Shown here: piece after piece, positions 27,881 to 36,848 of the stretch
How the letters are laid out: every line of letters starts with the position of its first letter
Position numbering within the stretch: the first letter of the stretch is position 1
NCBI GenBank assembly: GCA_016699515.1
Contig: CP064978.1
Location: 682,001 to 746,000 of the forward strand
Direction: 5' to 3'
Source: Candidatus Peregrinibacteria bacterium
Lineage (GTDB): Bacteria; Patescibacteriota; Gracilibacteria; UM-FILTER-43-11
DNA length: 64,000 bases
Translations under genes and position numbers: made by a program
Notes under the pieces: model-generated
Seen by the model: the letters and a program-made list of their open reading frames with translations, nothing else
Told to the model about the DNA's origin: nothing
The model's database searches: none

Positions 27881-27917
27881 ACAGCTTTGTCAGCACTTCT
27901 CGGAAAAACCCGCCCAC

Positions 27918-28643
27918 TTACCTAGGTAAATTATCATATTTATTCAGAAATGACAAGAATCGGCCGACTTTGAGCGGTTCATCGACCCCAAGCCTGCCAT
28001 CTGGGTATCCTGCGGCGATCCCTTTGTCCTTTGCCCACTTAACAGCCTCAAAATCGGGGTGGGTGGCGGGAACATCGGTAAATAGCTGATTAGCTGGCAC
28101 GGGTGCGTCTGAAAGCCCAACAAGCGCCTTCAAAGCCTTAAACAAGGCTTCCGCCCCCTTGGCTTTCACGACTTCGGTGTCATTATTGATCGAACCCATT
28201 TCAAGCAGGAACGCCCATCCTTTGGTGTCTCTTACGATCCCAAGTCGGCCGAATCGACTTTGGGTATCGGCTAACAGGCCAGCATTTCGAAGTCCGATGG
28301 CCTGAACGTAGGTCTTTAGGAATTTATCGGCTTTTTGTTTGCTTTCCTCGCTTCCGCCATAGTAGAAACACAGAGCGCCAGTTTCCTTGCGCTCAGGCGA
28401 GGAATTCAAATGGCAACAAACAACGTAATCACTTTCGCTTGCCCGTTTGTTGACCCACTTGGTTTGTTCTTCCAAAGTGAGGTCGAATGGACATAGGTCG
28501 GTGAATATAAGTTCCTTGATCATCGGGAACACTTGCAAAAGGATGTTTCGTGCGACAAGGTTTTCAGTCTCTTTGGTTTTCAGGTTTTGGGCGCCTTCAT
28601 CTTTACCTTGAGAATGCCCAGCGATTAAATATAGTTTTGGCAT
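27918..28643 (-). CDS. N-acetylmuramoyl-L-alanine amidase endolysin with SLH domain
   Basis: Amidase_3 enzymes cleave the bond between muramic acid and the stem peptide using zinc. The catalytic domain (about residues 1-165) starts MPKLYLIAGHSQGKDEGAQN with the first zinc His, has VVCCHLNSSPERKETG with the second His, and FLLEMGSINND with the catalytic Glu. Residues about 190-235 form one S-layer homology motif (FTDVPATHPDFEAVKWAKDK and GIAAGYPDGRLGVDEPL). It is the last gene of the tail module, so it is the probable lysis enzyme; no holin was identified. Confidence 0.87.
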   Translation of the reverse strand: MPKLYLIAGHSQGKDEGAQNLKTKETENLVARNILLQVFPMIKELIFTDLCPFDLTLEEQTKWVNKRASESDYVVCCHLNSSPERKETGALCFYYGGSEESKQKADKFLKTYVQAIGLRNAGLLADTQSRFGRLGIVRDTKGWAFLLEMGSINNDTEVVKAKGAEALFKALKALVGLSDAPVPANQLFTDVPATHPDFEAVKWAKDKGIAAGYPDGRLGVDEPLKVGRFLSFLNKYDNLPR

Positions 28644-28662
28644 ACAATAACGGGGTTAATGA

Positions 28663-29145
28663 TTACAAGTTCACTTCGGTATCTGTTTTGGTTTCCTCGG
28701 CGATTTCATCGGCTGGCGCTACATGCTCCAGCTCTTTTTGTTGCTCTTCCTGAGCTTTGAGAAAATCCTCGACCGTCTTGATTTCTCGTTTTTCGAAATA
28801 GGTCAGTTTTTGCACCGATTTACCCTGTTCGTCTTTTTCCTCAATAACCGCAATGTCAGCCGTTGGAGTTTCTTCACTCTCAATCTCCGCTTGGATTTCC
28901 TCTTTTGTTAGTTGCTTTTGCGTCCTGATCTCAGCTTTGGAAGGTACGGAAATAATCACGACTTCCTTCTCGAGCAACTTGTCTGTTTCTTCGACTGTTT
29001 GTTCTTTTGCATCTGGATTTGCTTCTTCGAAAATCTCGAATCCTTCGCGAATGCAGACCAGTTCGTCGCCATTATCTTTGTGATACACGACGGTGGCTTC
29101 AACGCCTTCGCCGACTACTGAATGTTTTGCTTTGTAGAATTTCAT
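28663..29145 (-). CDS. Acidic hypothetical phage protein
   Basis: A 160-residue, strongly acidic protein (Glu/Lys-rich after residue 40). The first 40 residues, MKFYKAKHSVVGEGVEATVV and HKDNGDELVCIREGF, look like a small beta domain; the rest is probably helical or disordered (EEIQAEIESEETPTADIAVI). No membrane segment is visible, which argues against holin. It sits between the adhesin and the endolysin. Function unknown. The start has TTAAC exactly 10 nt upstream. Confidence 0.6.
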   Translation of the reverse strand: MKFYKAKHSVVGEGVEATVVYHKDNGDELVCIREGFEIFEEANPDAKEQTVEETDKLLEKEVVIISVPSKAEIRTQKQLTKEEIQAEIESEETPTADIAVIEEKDEQGKSVQKLTYFEKREIKTVEDFLKAQEEQQKELEHVAPADEIAEETKTDTEVNL

Positions 29146-29163
29146 AATGTTTGTGGTTAATGG

Positions 29164-31575
29164 TTAATTGGCTGGCGCAAAGAAGGTCACGAGACCGTTG
29201 TTGTAGCACCAGAATTCAAGATAAAGTTTGAAGTTTTTCTTCACTTTTGTTGTGAAGACCGTTGCCGAATCTACAACTGAAGACGGCAAGGCGTCGTTGA
29301 CGATCACGGAACGAATGTCATCGTTATCAATCATGATGCGCCCATATCGGTATGGTGAGCTGAGCGAGGCGTTTCTTGCCCAGCCAAGCAAATACCCGCC
29401 TTTCGGTGCGTCAATCTGTTCGTAGAATCCCCATATCTGATTTACAGCTCCTTGGATGCTACTGCTCGAAATTCGGAGCATGTAACTTTGCTCGAAGTTT
29501 TCAGGGTCGATATTGAAAACCGCCACAGCATATTGACAGGTGGTATTTCTCATCCAGATGTATTTGTTCTGATCATTCAGAAACTGTTCGAGGAGCTTAC
29601 TGGTGACGTCATAGGCCATTGTGGCCATGTCGTTATAGTAGAGTTTGCTATCACCAGTTTCTGTATGCCAGATGGGTTTTCCTTCCAAAGTGAATCCATA
29701 AACTCCATACCACGTTGAATTAACATATCCTGTCAGGCTTTCAAACGCTCCATCCGTTGGATTGAACGCATAGTACCTTTGGCTGTAGTAATTTGAACCA
29801 TCGTTGTTGCAGTATGAAGTCAGCAGCAACCATGAGCTATTTTCATTTGAAGTTATCAAATGATTTTTATTTGAGCTGTATGAAGCATTCGTGGTTTGGT
29901 TTCCCAAGTAGGAGCTTGGCATTGTTCCTGTCGTGTTAAGAACGCTCCACTGGTTTGCGGCTACATCGTATTTATAGACATAAACGTTTTCATGAGCTCC
30001 ATATCGCGGTGACATGAGATAAATATTCGTCGCATCCTCCTTTACCGTGAATAAACCTCCCACCATTTGATGAGGGGTAGCGTAATTTGTGCTCGCTAAA
30101 CCACAGCCATAAAGCCATGGGTCGCCGTAACAGCTGTAGGGCATTTTATTTCCGATCCTCGCATAAATATTGTCTTTTTTTGTCCAAGTCCAGACACCGA
30201 TCGTGCAGACACACAAATCGAAACTGACTGGATCAATCATGTACAATTTGCCGCCTTTCACGACAGCACCCCATCCAGTCCATTCTTTTTCTTTGCCTGA
30301 ATCCATCGGCACTTTGACCCATTCAACAGTCTTTAGGGTCGAATCAATATATGGGAAGTATCGGAACCCTCTCGAATATCCATGGAATCCGCAATAGAAT
30401 TGATATCTGGCGTTAGATTTCGAGATTAACTTCATGTCCTGTTCATAACCGCCTTGCTGGTTGTAACACCATTGACCGAATTGGACTGGCAGAAATTTGT
30501 TCGCGTTCAATGTAAAATTTTCTGCTGTATCCATTTCCCAGACACCGTGTTTCTGCATTGATGTGCTGCCGTTGTAGTCCGCTACCTGATATGAACCGAC
30601 CCAATACAGTTTGTTATTTGCCCGAAACATTCCGTAGGCTCCACCATTTGTGAGTCCTTTAGTTCGAAGATTTAGTGCACTTGCCGTCCAAGTGTTGCCA
30701 GTGATGTTGTACTTCCATATCGTGCTGAAGTTATCACCTGTACCGAGATATTGAACGTAAACAAATCCGTTAAAGATTTCAGAAATGTAGTAACTGGTAT
30801 TGCTTGGAGCGCTGGCGGTTGCCGCCGCCGTCCATGTGTTTCCAGCTATGCTGTATTTCATGAGCTCGTATCCAGCAGTTTGCATGTTCTGATACGGAAC
30901 AAAAACAACCCAAGCGGAGCCATCAGTGAGAAGCCGAGCATACCCCTGACTCATGCTGGCCGAACCAGTCATGGTCGTAAGAGAAGCCCACGTGTTGCTT
31001 GCAATCGTATATTTTGCAAAGTTCTTGCTCGTATCCATGACATACAAGATTCCGTTGCATGCGACGATTGAACAAATCGTCCCAGCAAGCGTACAGCTGG
31101 TTTTTTGAGTAATTGCTCCAGTACTTTGATCGATTTCCCAAAGAGTTTTATCGCCATAACAAAGCCAGAACAGTTTGTTGCTGGTTTCATCGTAAATGAT
31201 GTTCTCGTAGTTGTAGTTTTGTGAATTGCTGAAACGGCTGCGGTTGTTGTAGACATCCGTTTTGTTGAATTCAATCCATGCGCAGGTATCGGTTTGATGA
31301 TCGTATTTGTAGACGCCGATCGGGCTTTGTTTGTCGTACTTATAATCGTACTTGTTTCCCATTCCTTGAGGCAGCGCAAAGAATTTCTTGTTTGCCACGT
31401 CGAAGATATGGTTGAAGTAGACTGGGTTGTAATTGAAGTTCTGGTAGTTGATGTTAAACCCCTGACCGCCTTGCTGAAACCATTGATAGTTATCCCAGCT
31501 GGTAAATTGCAGCGCGGAAGGGATCGCGTCCTTGAAGACTGAACCTGATCCGCCGCCAATAGTGATATTTGCCAT
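29164..31575 (-). CDS. Kelch-like beta-propeller phage tail adhesin
   Basis: An 803-residue protein dominated by repeats of the pattern YKYDxxxNxW: MKYSIAGNTWTAAATAS, WKYNITGNTWTASALN, KYTIASNTWASLTTMT and YKYDVAANQWSVLNTTG. This is the Kelch/galactose-oxidase propeller signature, with at least six repeats and aromatic-rich loops. The N-terminus is Gly-rich (NITIGGGSGSVF), like a joint to another tail protein. Located between the tail-fibre gene and the lysis genes, it is a likely receptor-binding or appendage protein recognising surface glycans; the binding target is inferred only. Confidence 0.7.
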   Translation of the reverse strand: MANITIGGGSGSVFKDAIPSALQFTSWDNYQWFQQGGQGFNINYQNFNYNPVYFNHIFDVANKKFFALPQGMGNKYDYKYDKQSPIGVYKYDHQTDTCAWIEFNKTDVYNNRSRFSNSQNYNYENIIYDETSNKLFWLCYGDKTLWEIDQSTGAITQKTSCTLAGTICSIVACNGILYVMDTSKNFAKYTIASNTWASLTTMTGSASMSQGYARLLTDGSAWVVFVPYQNMQTAGYELMKYSIAGNTWTAAATASAPSNTSYYISEIFNGFVYVQYLGTGDNFSTIWKYNITGNTWTASALNLRTKGLTNGGAYGMFRANNKLYWVGSYQVADYNGSTSMQKHGVWEMDTAENFTLNANKFLPVQFGQWCYNQQGGYEQDMKLISKSNARYQFYCGFHGYSRGFRYFPYIDSTLKTVEWVKVPMDSGKEKEWTGWGAVVKGGKLYMIDPVSFDLCVCTIGVWTWTKKDNIYARIGNKMPYSCYGDPWLYGCGLASTNYATPHQMVGGLFTVKEDATNIYLMSPRYGAHENVYVYKYDVAANQWSVLNTTGTMPSSYLGNQTTNASYSSNKNHLITSNENSSWLLLTSYCNNDGSNYYSQRYYAFNPTDGAFESLTGYVNSTWYGVYGFTLEGKPIWHTETGDSKLYYNDMATMAYDVTSKLLEQFLNDQNKYIWMRNTTCQYAVAVFNIDPENFEQSYMLRISSSSIQGAVNQIWGFYEQIDAPKGGYLLGWARNASLSSPYRYGRIMIDNDDIRSVIVNDALPSSVVDSATVFTTKVKKNFKLYLEFWCYNNGLVTFFAPAN

Positions 31576-31594
31576 AGTATTTTTAGTTAAATAA

Positions 31595-34500
31595 TTAAGA
31601 TGCGATAATCGGCTTCTTCACGATCGATGAAACATTTCCATCGTCGTCGTAAAAGAGTTCGTAGAATGTGTCTCCGCCTTGGTTGTGTTCGTAGACGAAG
31701 AGCTGATCGACCCGCAGCAGCATTCCTTCCGAGAACATGCCAATCTGACCTTCAGCGAAGTCCGAAGCTGTCACTTCGTCGATCAGTATCCAGACCGCGC
31801 CGTCTTCGGAGTAGAAATACTTGAAGCTGTTCGAGTCGCACTCGACTTTCAGGTGGTAGAAATCTTCCGTAGTCGGAGTGAATGCCATTTCTTCACCCAG
31901 CACCGTGTCCGTTCCCGCTTACACGATTCACGAACGAGATGCGTCCGTCTTTGCATTGCAGTCTGAGAAAATTCGAAGAGTCCTGATATTTGAAGATCAG
32001 ACCATTCGCGTTTCCTCGGCGTGCATTGAACGCGCCCCTGTAAGTGAAGTTTTGGAAAAGGTTTTTTTCTCCGTCTGTCTTGAGCACGAGCAGTTTTTCT
32101 CCAACAGATTCGTCCGACTGCACCAAGTACTGGTTGGAATTTTCGATATCTTTTTCAATAAGCCACTTGCCATTTTCCACGTCGTATTTGCTGGTCAGTA
32201 TTCCGTTGCTCTTAACAAGCTGGATCGAATCGAATGTAACCTGCGGATTGTTGTTGCCGTGTGTGTACCAGAACCGAGCCTGCTTTACCGAAGACCAATC
32301 GAATCCGCCGATTACAGAGAATGCCGACTTCGCCACTTCGATGTAGTTCCAACCAAGCGCCAAGCTGGCGGCATTGATCACAGTTTCGGCCTCTTTTACG
32401 TCCTGCGTTTCCGATAGCTCAAGCCGAATAGATGTCGGTATTTCCGTTGCGATGTAGACCCAGAACGCAATCACGTCGGTATTCGCCGAGCTTATGCCGT
32501 CTTCAAATTTCGTCAGGTCGAGGTTTAATGCATTGTCGTACGCGTATGAAGAAGCGGCACTCACTTTCCAGCCTTGAGTTCCAGTCTTGTAATTCAGCGC
32601 ATCGGCTGCGCCTCCAATCATGGTATTTTCGTCGGTCTCGAATGTGGCAATGCGTTTGAAGAAGGAGCCGAACCCGTCGAATCTATCTCCTTCGCCAGTA
32701 TTTTCTTCGATTTTAATCAGTCGATCAGAGACGTCGCGTTCGTACGTCACCGATGTTTGCTGAAGGACGATATTGTCGAAGGCAGTGATGTTGCCGTTAT
32801 CAAACAGCGCGACTTGCCCTGCGGTCGTGATGCTCGAATCGGTTGTACTGATCTGCGTCGTGAAGGTAATGCCGTCGAGCGAAGTGGAAATAACAATTGA
32901 AGTGCCGTTGAACGCCACGCGCAGCCAATAATCGGTATTGGCACTAATCACATAAGCGACACTTTGGATCACTGTTCCCGCATTCTTCGCGAACTTCAGT
33001 TCCGTGCCAGTGAAGTACGCGTGATAACAGCTTGATGGCGATGTATAGCGCCACTTGATTCCCGAGTTTGACGAACCTTGCAGACGCCTGATTCTTGCCG
33101 TAAATATTCCGTTCAAATAGTTTCGGCTTTGGTTTCCGAGCGAGAGAATGCTGTTTTTGTCGCCCGAAGCTTCATCTGTTTTGACGTATCGTTTCAATCC
33201 GCTGAAGTCATGAATTTCCCAGTATCCTTCGCTATTCGACCAGAAGGCGTTCGTGGTGTTTGCGTCTTTCGCGACTCGCATGCTGTCGGCGATAAAATCG
33301 GAGGCTCCGCCCGTATTGGTTGAGAATTCGAGTCGTACGCGAATGATGTTATTCCAGTTGGGAGCTCCGTTTTGGCTAAAGCTGCTCATCGGAATCGATA
33401 CGCGGTTCCAACCGTTTTGCGTGATCTGGGAAAGAAAGTTGTTTTGAAAATAATTTGTTGATGGCGTTGTCGATCCGAGCTGAAGCGTGGCCATGTCGAT
33501 ATTGGCCAAGGCGCTGACATAGACCCAGAATTCTATTTTGTCTGAACCAGAAAACGCCGAGATGTTTTTGCTCGGAATATCTATGAGAAGCGTAGCTGTG
33601 CTATCGGTCGTGAGGCTCAATTTTCTGGCCTGCGTTCCTTGTTTGTATTCCGAAGTGTCGAACGAACCGCCCGTGTAAGTTTCGCCAGCCTCGTTATCAA
33701 AATTGGTAATCGCTTTGTAATAGCTCTCGTATCCTTGAAAGGCATCGTTCACCACTTCTATGTTCTGCGAGTCTTCTTGAATCGCGTCTTCCTCATAACT
33801 GAAGCGGGTCATGATACTTTTTTCCGCTATCGCTTCGATATCGCCAGAAGACAGATAAAAATTAGTAGGGCTTTCGGTGATTCCGCTCAGTAACGGGTCG
33901 GCCGCGTGTTTATGCAGGTTCGTGAATCCGCCAGCCGTCAGGATGTTTAAGTTTGCTGCAGTCACGTCGGGAGACACGCCTTCCAAGGCTTGATCGATTT
34001 CATCGGCCGACGCATCTACATCGGCGAGTTTCTCAAGGTCGGTTTTTTCAAGCCCCGCTACGTCATGGAGCAAATTCAATTCATCAGCACTTGATTCGAT
34101 TCCTGTCAGCGCGTTATTGAATTCCTCTTTGGTGACGGTGGTGTTTTCAAGAATGTTCAAATCCTCGGCGCTGGCCAAAATGCCGTCTAAGGCAAGGTTG
34201 ATTTCATCGATGCTGGCCGTCAGTCCTTCGGGGATTGCCTTGAATTGAACACGTTTCCTTTGGTCGGTAATTTTGGCGTTTGTTACCTGCGTAAACCCGT
34301 TTTCGACGGTCACCGTCGCCAGAAGGTATTTGTTTTGCAGGTCTGAACCTTGAAGCTGGACGATAAGCGACCCGATGTTTGAGGCGGTCGAATTGATGTC
34401 TTCCGCATCCATGTTCGCGTCAGGAATCGAGCAGCAAATTTCATAGATCTTCGGTGATCCCGAAGTGTTGTCTGGAATGGTCAGAACGGCGTCTTCCAAG

Positions 34501-34778
34501 TTGTGGAAACGCAACACGAATTCGTCATTCGTTCCGTCTCCATCCACATCCGTGCTTCGTTGCACGGCAAAATATGCAACGCCCGCCTTGATCCTCACGG
34601 TCTTATCCGGCACGGCTTGCGCCAATACTTGAAGGTCCTCGCCCAAATCTTCGGGCGACAGCGCGGTCTTGGAGACATCAGCCACGCCGTCAGTGAAAAA
34701 ATCACGCTCGACGTTCTTGATGTCGATGTCCTGCCAATACGTGTTTAATGCGTTTAAGTATGAGACTCTGGTTGCCAT
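31595..34778 (-). CDS. Large tail-fibre protein with duplicated carbohydrate-binding/lectin-like units
   Basis: Repaired length is about 1,060 residues. The N-terminal 190 residues (MATRVSYLNALNTYWQDID) resemble a baseplate-anchoring domain. Residues about 190-280 carry fibre repeats of the type ASAEDLNIL, SSADELNLL, ASADEIDQAL. Then a CBM-like beta sandwich plus a LamG-like domain occurs twice: KAITNFDNEAGETYTGGSFD / FWVYVSALANIDM and KRIATFETDENTMIGGAADA / FWVYIATEIPTSI. The C-terminal part after a frame break near 31910-31920 (TVLGEEMAFTPTTEDFYHLK) completes the second lectin domain. A Gly/Asp-rich surface protein binding cell-envelope sugars is likely. Confidence 0.75.
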
Positions 34779-34796
34779 ATGGTTGTTGTTAAAAAA

Positions 34797-35885
34797 TTAA
34801 GATTCGAGCTCTTCCACCCGTTGAGCGAGGTCGGCCAGTTTTTCATCGTCGCTCTTCACGCTCTTCGTGCCTTCCTGTGCGATTTCAATATTGATGGATT
34901 CTTCATTGTTGCGGCCGACTGTCACGGTGATGGATAAAATTCGGTGAATCTGGTCGAAATCCAGAATCCCGTGCTTGATGATCACGCGAACGCGGTCACC
35001 GATGCCGTAGTCGAAGAGATCAATCTTGCTTTTATTCGGGCTGATGCTCGGAATCTCTTTTATCGGTTTGTGAAATGCTAAAAGCGCCTCTGCATTGGCG
35101 TTCAAAGTGTTCTGGTCTTCAATCTCGGTGAAGTAACGCACCTTTTCCAATAGTCCGAATTCGGCTATGGAGGCGTTGTCCTGCCGTACGGCGGTGATGA
35201 GATTGTTTTTTCCGTAGCAGACAATTTTATTGAAAAGCTCTTTGCCTTCCTGCAGCAGAGTAAAACCGTCAATCGAGTTGGCGTTTTGTAAATTTCTGAT
35301 GAAGCGGAAAATCACGCTCGCGCTTTTATCTTCGCCGATCTGTTTTTTGCAGTTCAGTTTGAAGTCGGTATCGGTCAGTATTTCGCAAAGCGTCGCTTCC
35401 TCGATTTTTTCAAAGGCTTTGCTGGCCTGCATCTGGAAGAAGTCATGAGAGAAGATATCCGTCACATCCGTTTCGCCCTGCATTATTTCGGTATCATCGG
35501 TCGGGTTTATTTTCTGGTTCAGAAGCTCAAAGACAGCCAGACCGCCTTGCCAGTTGGTAAAACTTCTGGTCACCACGCGTTTATCGAACAGCTGGTAAAT
35601 CCCTTTGCAACCAACTTCGAGGTTATTATCGTCAACGACTCTCACGGCTTCGATGTATCCGACCCAAATTCTACGGACATCTGCCTTATCTTTCGGATTC
35701 ACCCGATTGATAATCACGCGATTGTTCTTCTTGAGATTCTCGGCATCGGCGCGCGGATGAGCGAGCGGCAAATTGAACTTGGCCGTGTCTTTGCCCGTAA
35801 GCGTCAGCTTGAAATTCAACCCCTGCGGATTGAGGATTTTGCTGAAGGCCGTATTGTTCTTGTTGAGAATGTCGATTGTGTACAT
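34797..35885 (-). CDS. Tail hub / baseplate protein (Gp37-like siphovirus tail protein)
   Basis: A 362-residue protein immediately after the Dit-like gene, the position of the tail-associated hub. The N-terminal half is beta-rich (MYTIDILNKNNTAFSKILNP, RRIWVGYIEAVRVVDDNNLE), the later part includes DLFDYGIGDRVRVIIKHGIL, a segment seen in siphovirus ReqiPepy6 Gp37-like and other hub proteins, and ends with a short coiled coil (KLADLAQRVEELES) that may trimerise with the fibre. No peptidoglycan hydrolase motif is visible. Assignment rests on position and overall pattern. Confidence 0.6.
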   Translation of the reverse strand: MYTIDILNKNNTAFSKILNPQGLNFKLTLTGKDTAKFNLPLAHPRADAENLKKNNRVIINRVNPKDKADVRRIWVGYIEAVRVVDDNNLEVGCKGIYQLFDKRVVTRSFTNWQGGLAVFELLNQKINPTDDTEIMQGETDVTDIFSHDFFQMQASKAFEKIEEATLCEILTDTDFKLNCKKQIGEDKSASVIFRFIRNLQNANSIDGFTLLQEGKELFNKIVCYGKNNLITAVRQDNASIAEFGLLEKVRYFTEIEDQNTLNANAEALLAFHKPIKEIPSISPNKSKIDLFDYGIGDRVRVIIKHGILDFDQIHRILSITVTVGRNNEESINIEIAQEGTKSVKSDDEKLADLAQRVEELES

Positions 35886-35895
35886 ACGGACAAGG

Positions 35896-36837
35896 TTAAA
35901 GCCACGTGTCAGACCATTCGATCTGCGCGTATGAATAATTGTTTACAGGCGGCACTCCGCTCTCTTCCAGAAACACCACTTCGTTTTCGCCTGAGAGCAA
36001 ATAGAAAAACTCGCTATTATTTGTGAGTACCAGCAGGGCGTCTTCGGTTGATCCGTCTTCGCGGTATACGGTCGCCGTGCCGTCGAGAACATCGATTTTC
36101 AAATAGTCGTTGCCAACGAGCGTGCAGATAAACTGCATGAAGACGTCATAGGTTCGGTTCAATATTTTCGGGTTCACACACGGCGCATGAATCGTAATCA
36201 CTGGCGATGCCGCAAAGTTTCCAGCATTCACCAAGGTCTTTTTGTAAACGTAATTCCAGCCGATTTTCAGCGGCAGCTTGAACGGGATGATGATCTGTCC
36301 GCCCAAGATATCGGCCTTTATTTCTGGCTGGGTTTTGATTGATTGCGAAAGCTTTCGCGGTTCTTTGCACTTGAGCGCCACCATGAAATTGCGGATGAAC
36401 GGAAAACCCAGTTCCTCAGCGTATTCAGGCATTTTGTCGACTTTCGCGAATACCTTTTTTGCGATCCCGTCTTCTTCGGTAAACAGCAATTCACGGTAGC
36501 CGTCATCTTTGCTCGGCACTGCGCTCACGGTAAATGCCTTTTGAAGTTTATCGACCAAGGCCACCATAGTTTCACGGTCGGGCGCGATGAGTTGTCCAGT
36601 GAATACCAAGGCTCGCTTTCCTACGAATGTGTCGTAATCCAGAATCCCATGTTGTCCTTGGCGGGCTTCCTCTGAATGGCGCAATTCAGGAGAATGGAAT
36701 CCGCTCGGCGTATCGGTAAGACTCACAATGCAGCCGTTTGCTCGATCCTGCTCGGATACAAAAGGCGTACCCGTGAGAGCGTCCGTCTCAAGGTCGTTTA
36801 GGGTGATGCCGTTGTATGTGTAGGAAATTCCGAGCAT
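35896..36837 (-). CDS. Distal tail (Dit)-like protein
   Basis: A 313-residue protein directly downstream of the tape measure gene. It begins MLGISYTYNGITLNDLETDA and contains the features of Dit/phage tail-component proteins: an early ring-forming beta barrel (DTFVGKRALVFTGQLIAPDR, RNFMVALKCKEPRKLSQSIK) and a C-terminal galectin-like beta sandwich (GNFAASPVITIHAPCVNPKI). Dit forms the hexameric ring that closes the tube and carries the hub. Synteny is strong; sequence identity is moderate by eye. Confidence 0.68.
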   Translation of the reverse strand: MLGISYTYNGITLNDLETDALTGTPFVSEQDRANGCIVSLTDTPSGFHSPELRHSEEARQGQHGILDYDTFVGKRALVFTGQLIAPDRETMVALVDKLQKAFTVSAVPSKDDGYRELLFTEEDGIAKKVFAKVDKMPEYAEELGFPFIRNFMVALKCKEPRKLSQSIKTQPEIKADILGGQIIIPFKLPLKIGWNYVYKKTLVNAGNFAASPVITIHAPCVNPKILNRTYDVFMQFICTLVGNDYLKIDVLDGTATVYREDGSTEDALLVLTNNSEFFYLLSGENEVVFLEESGVPPVNNYSYAQIEWSDTWL

Positions 36838-36848
36838 AGTTTTTGTTA

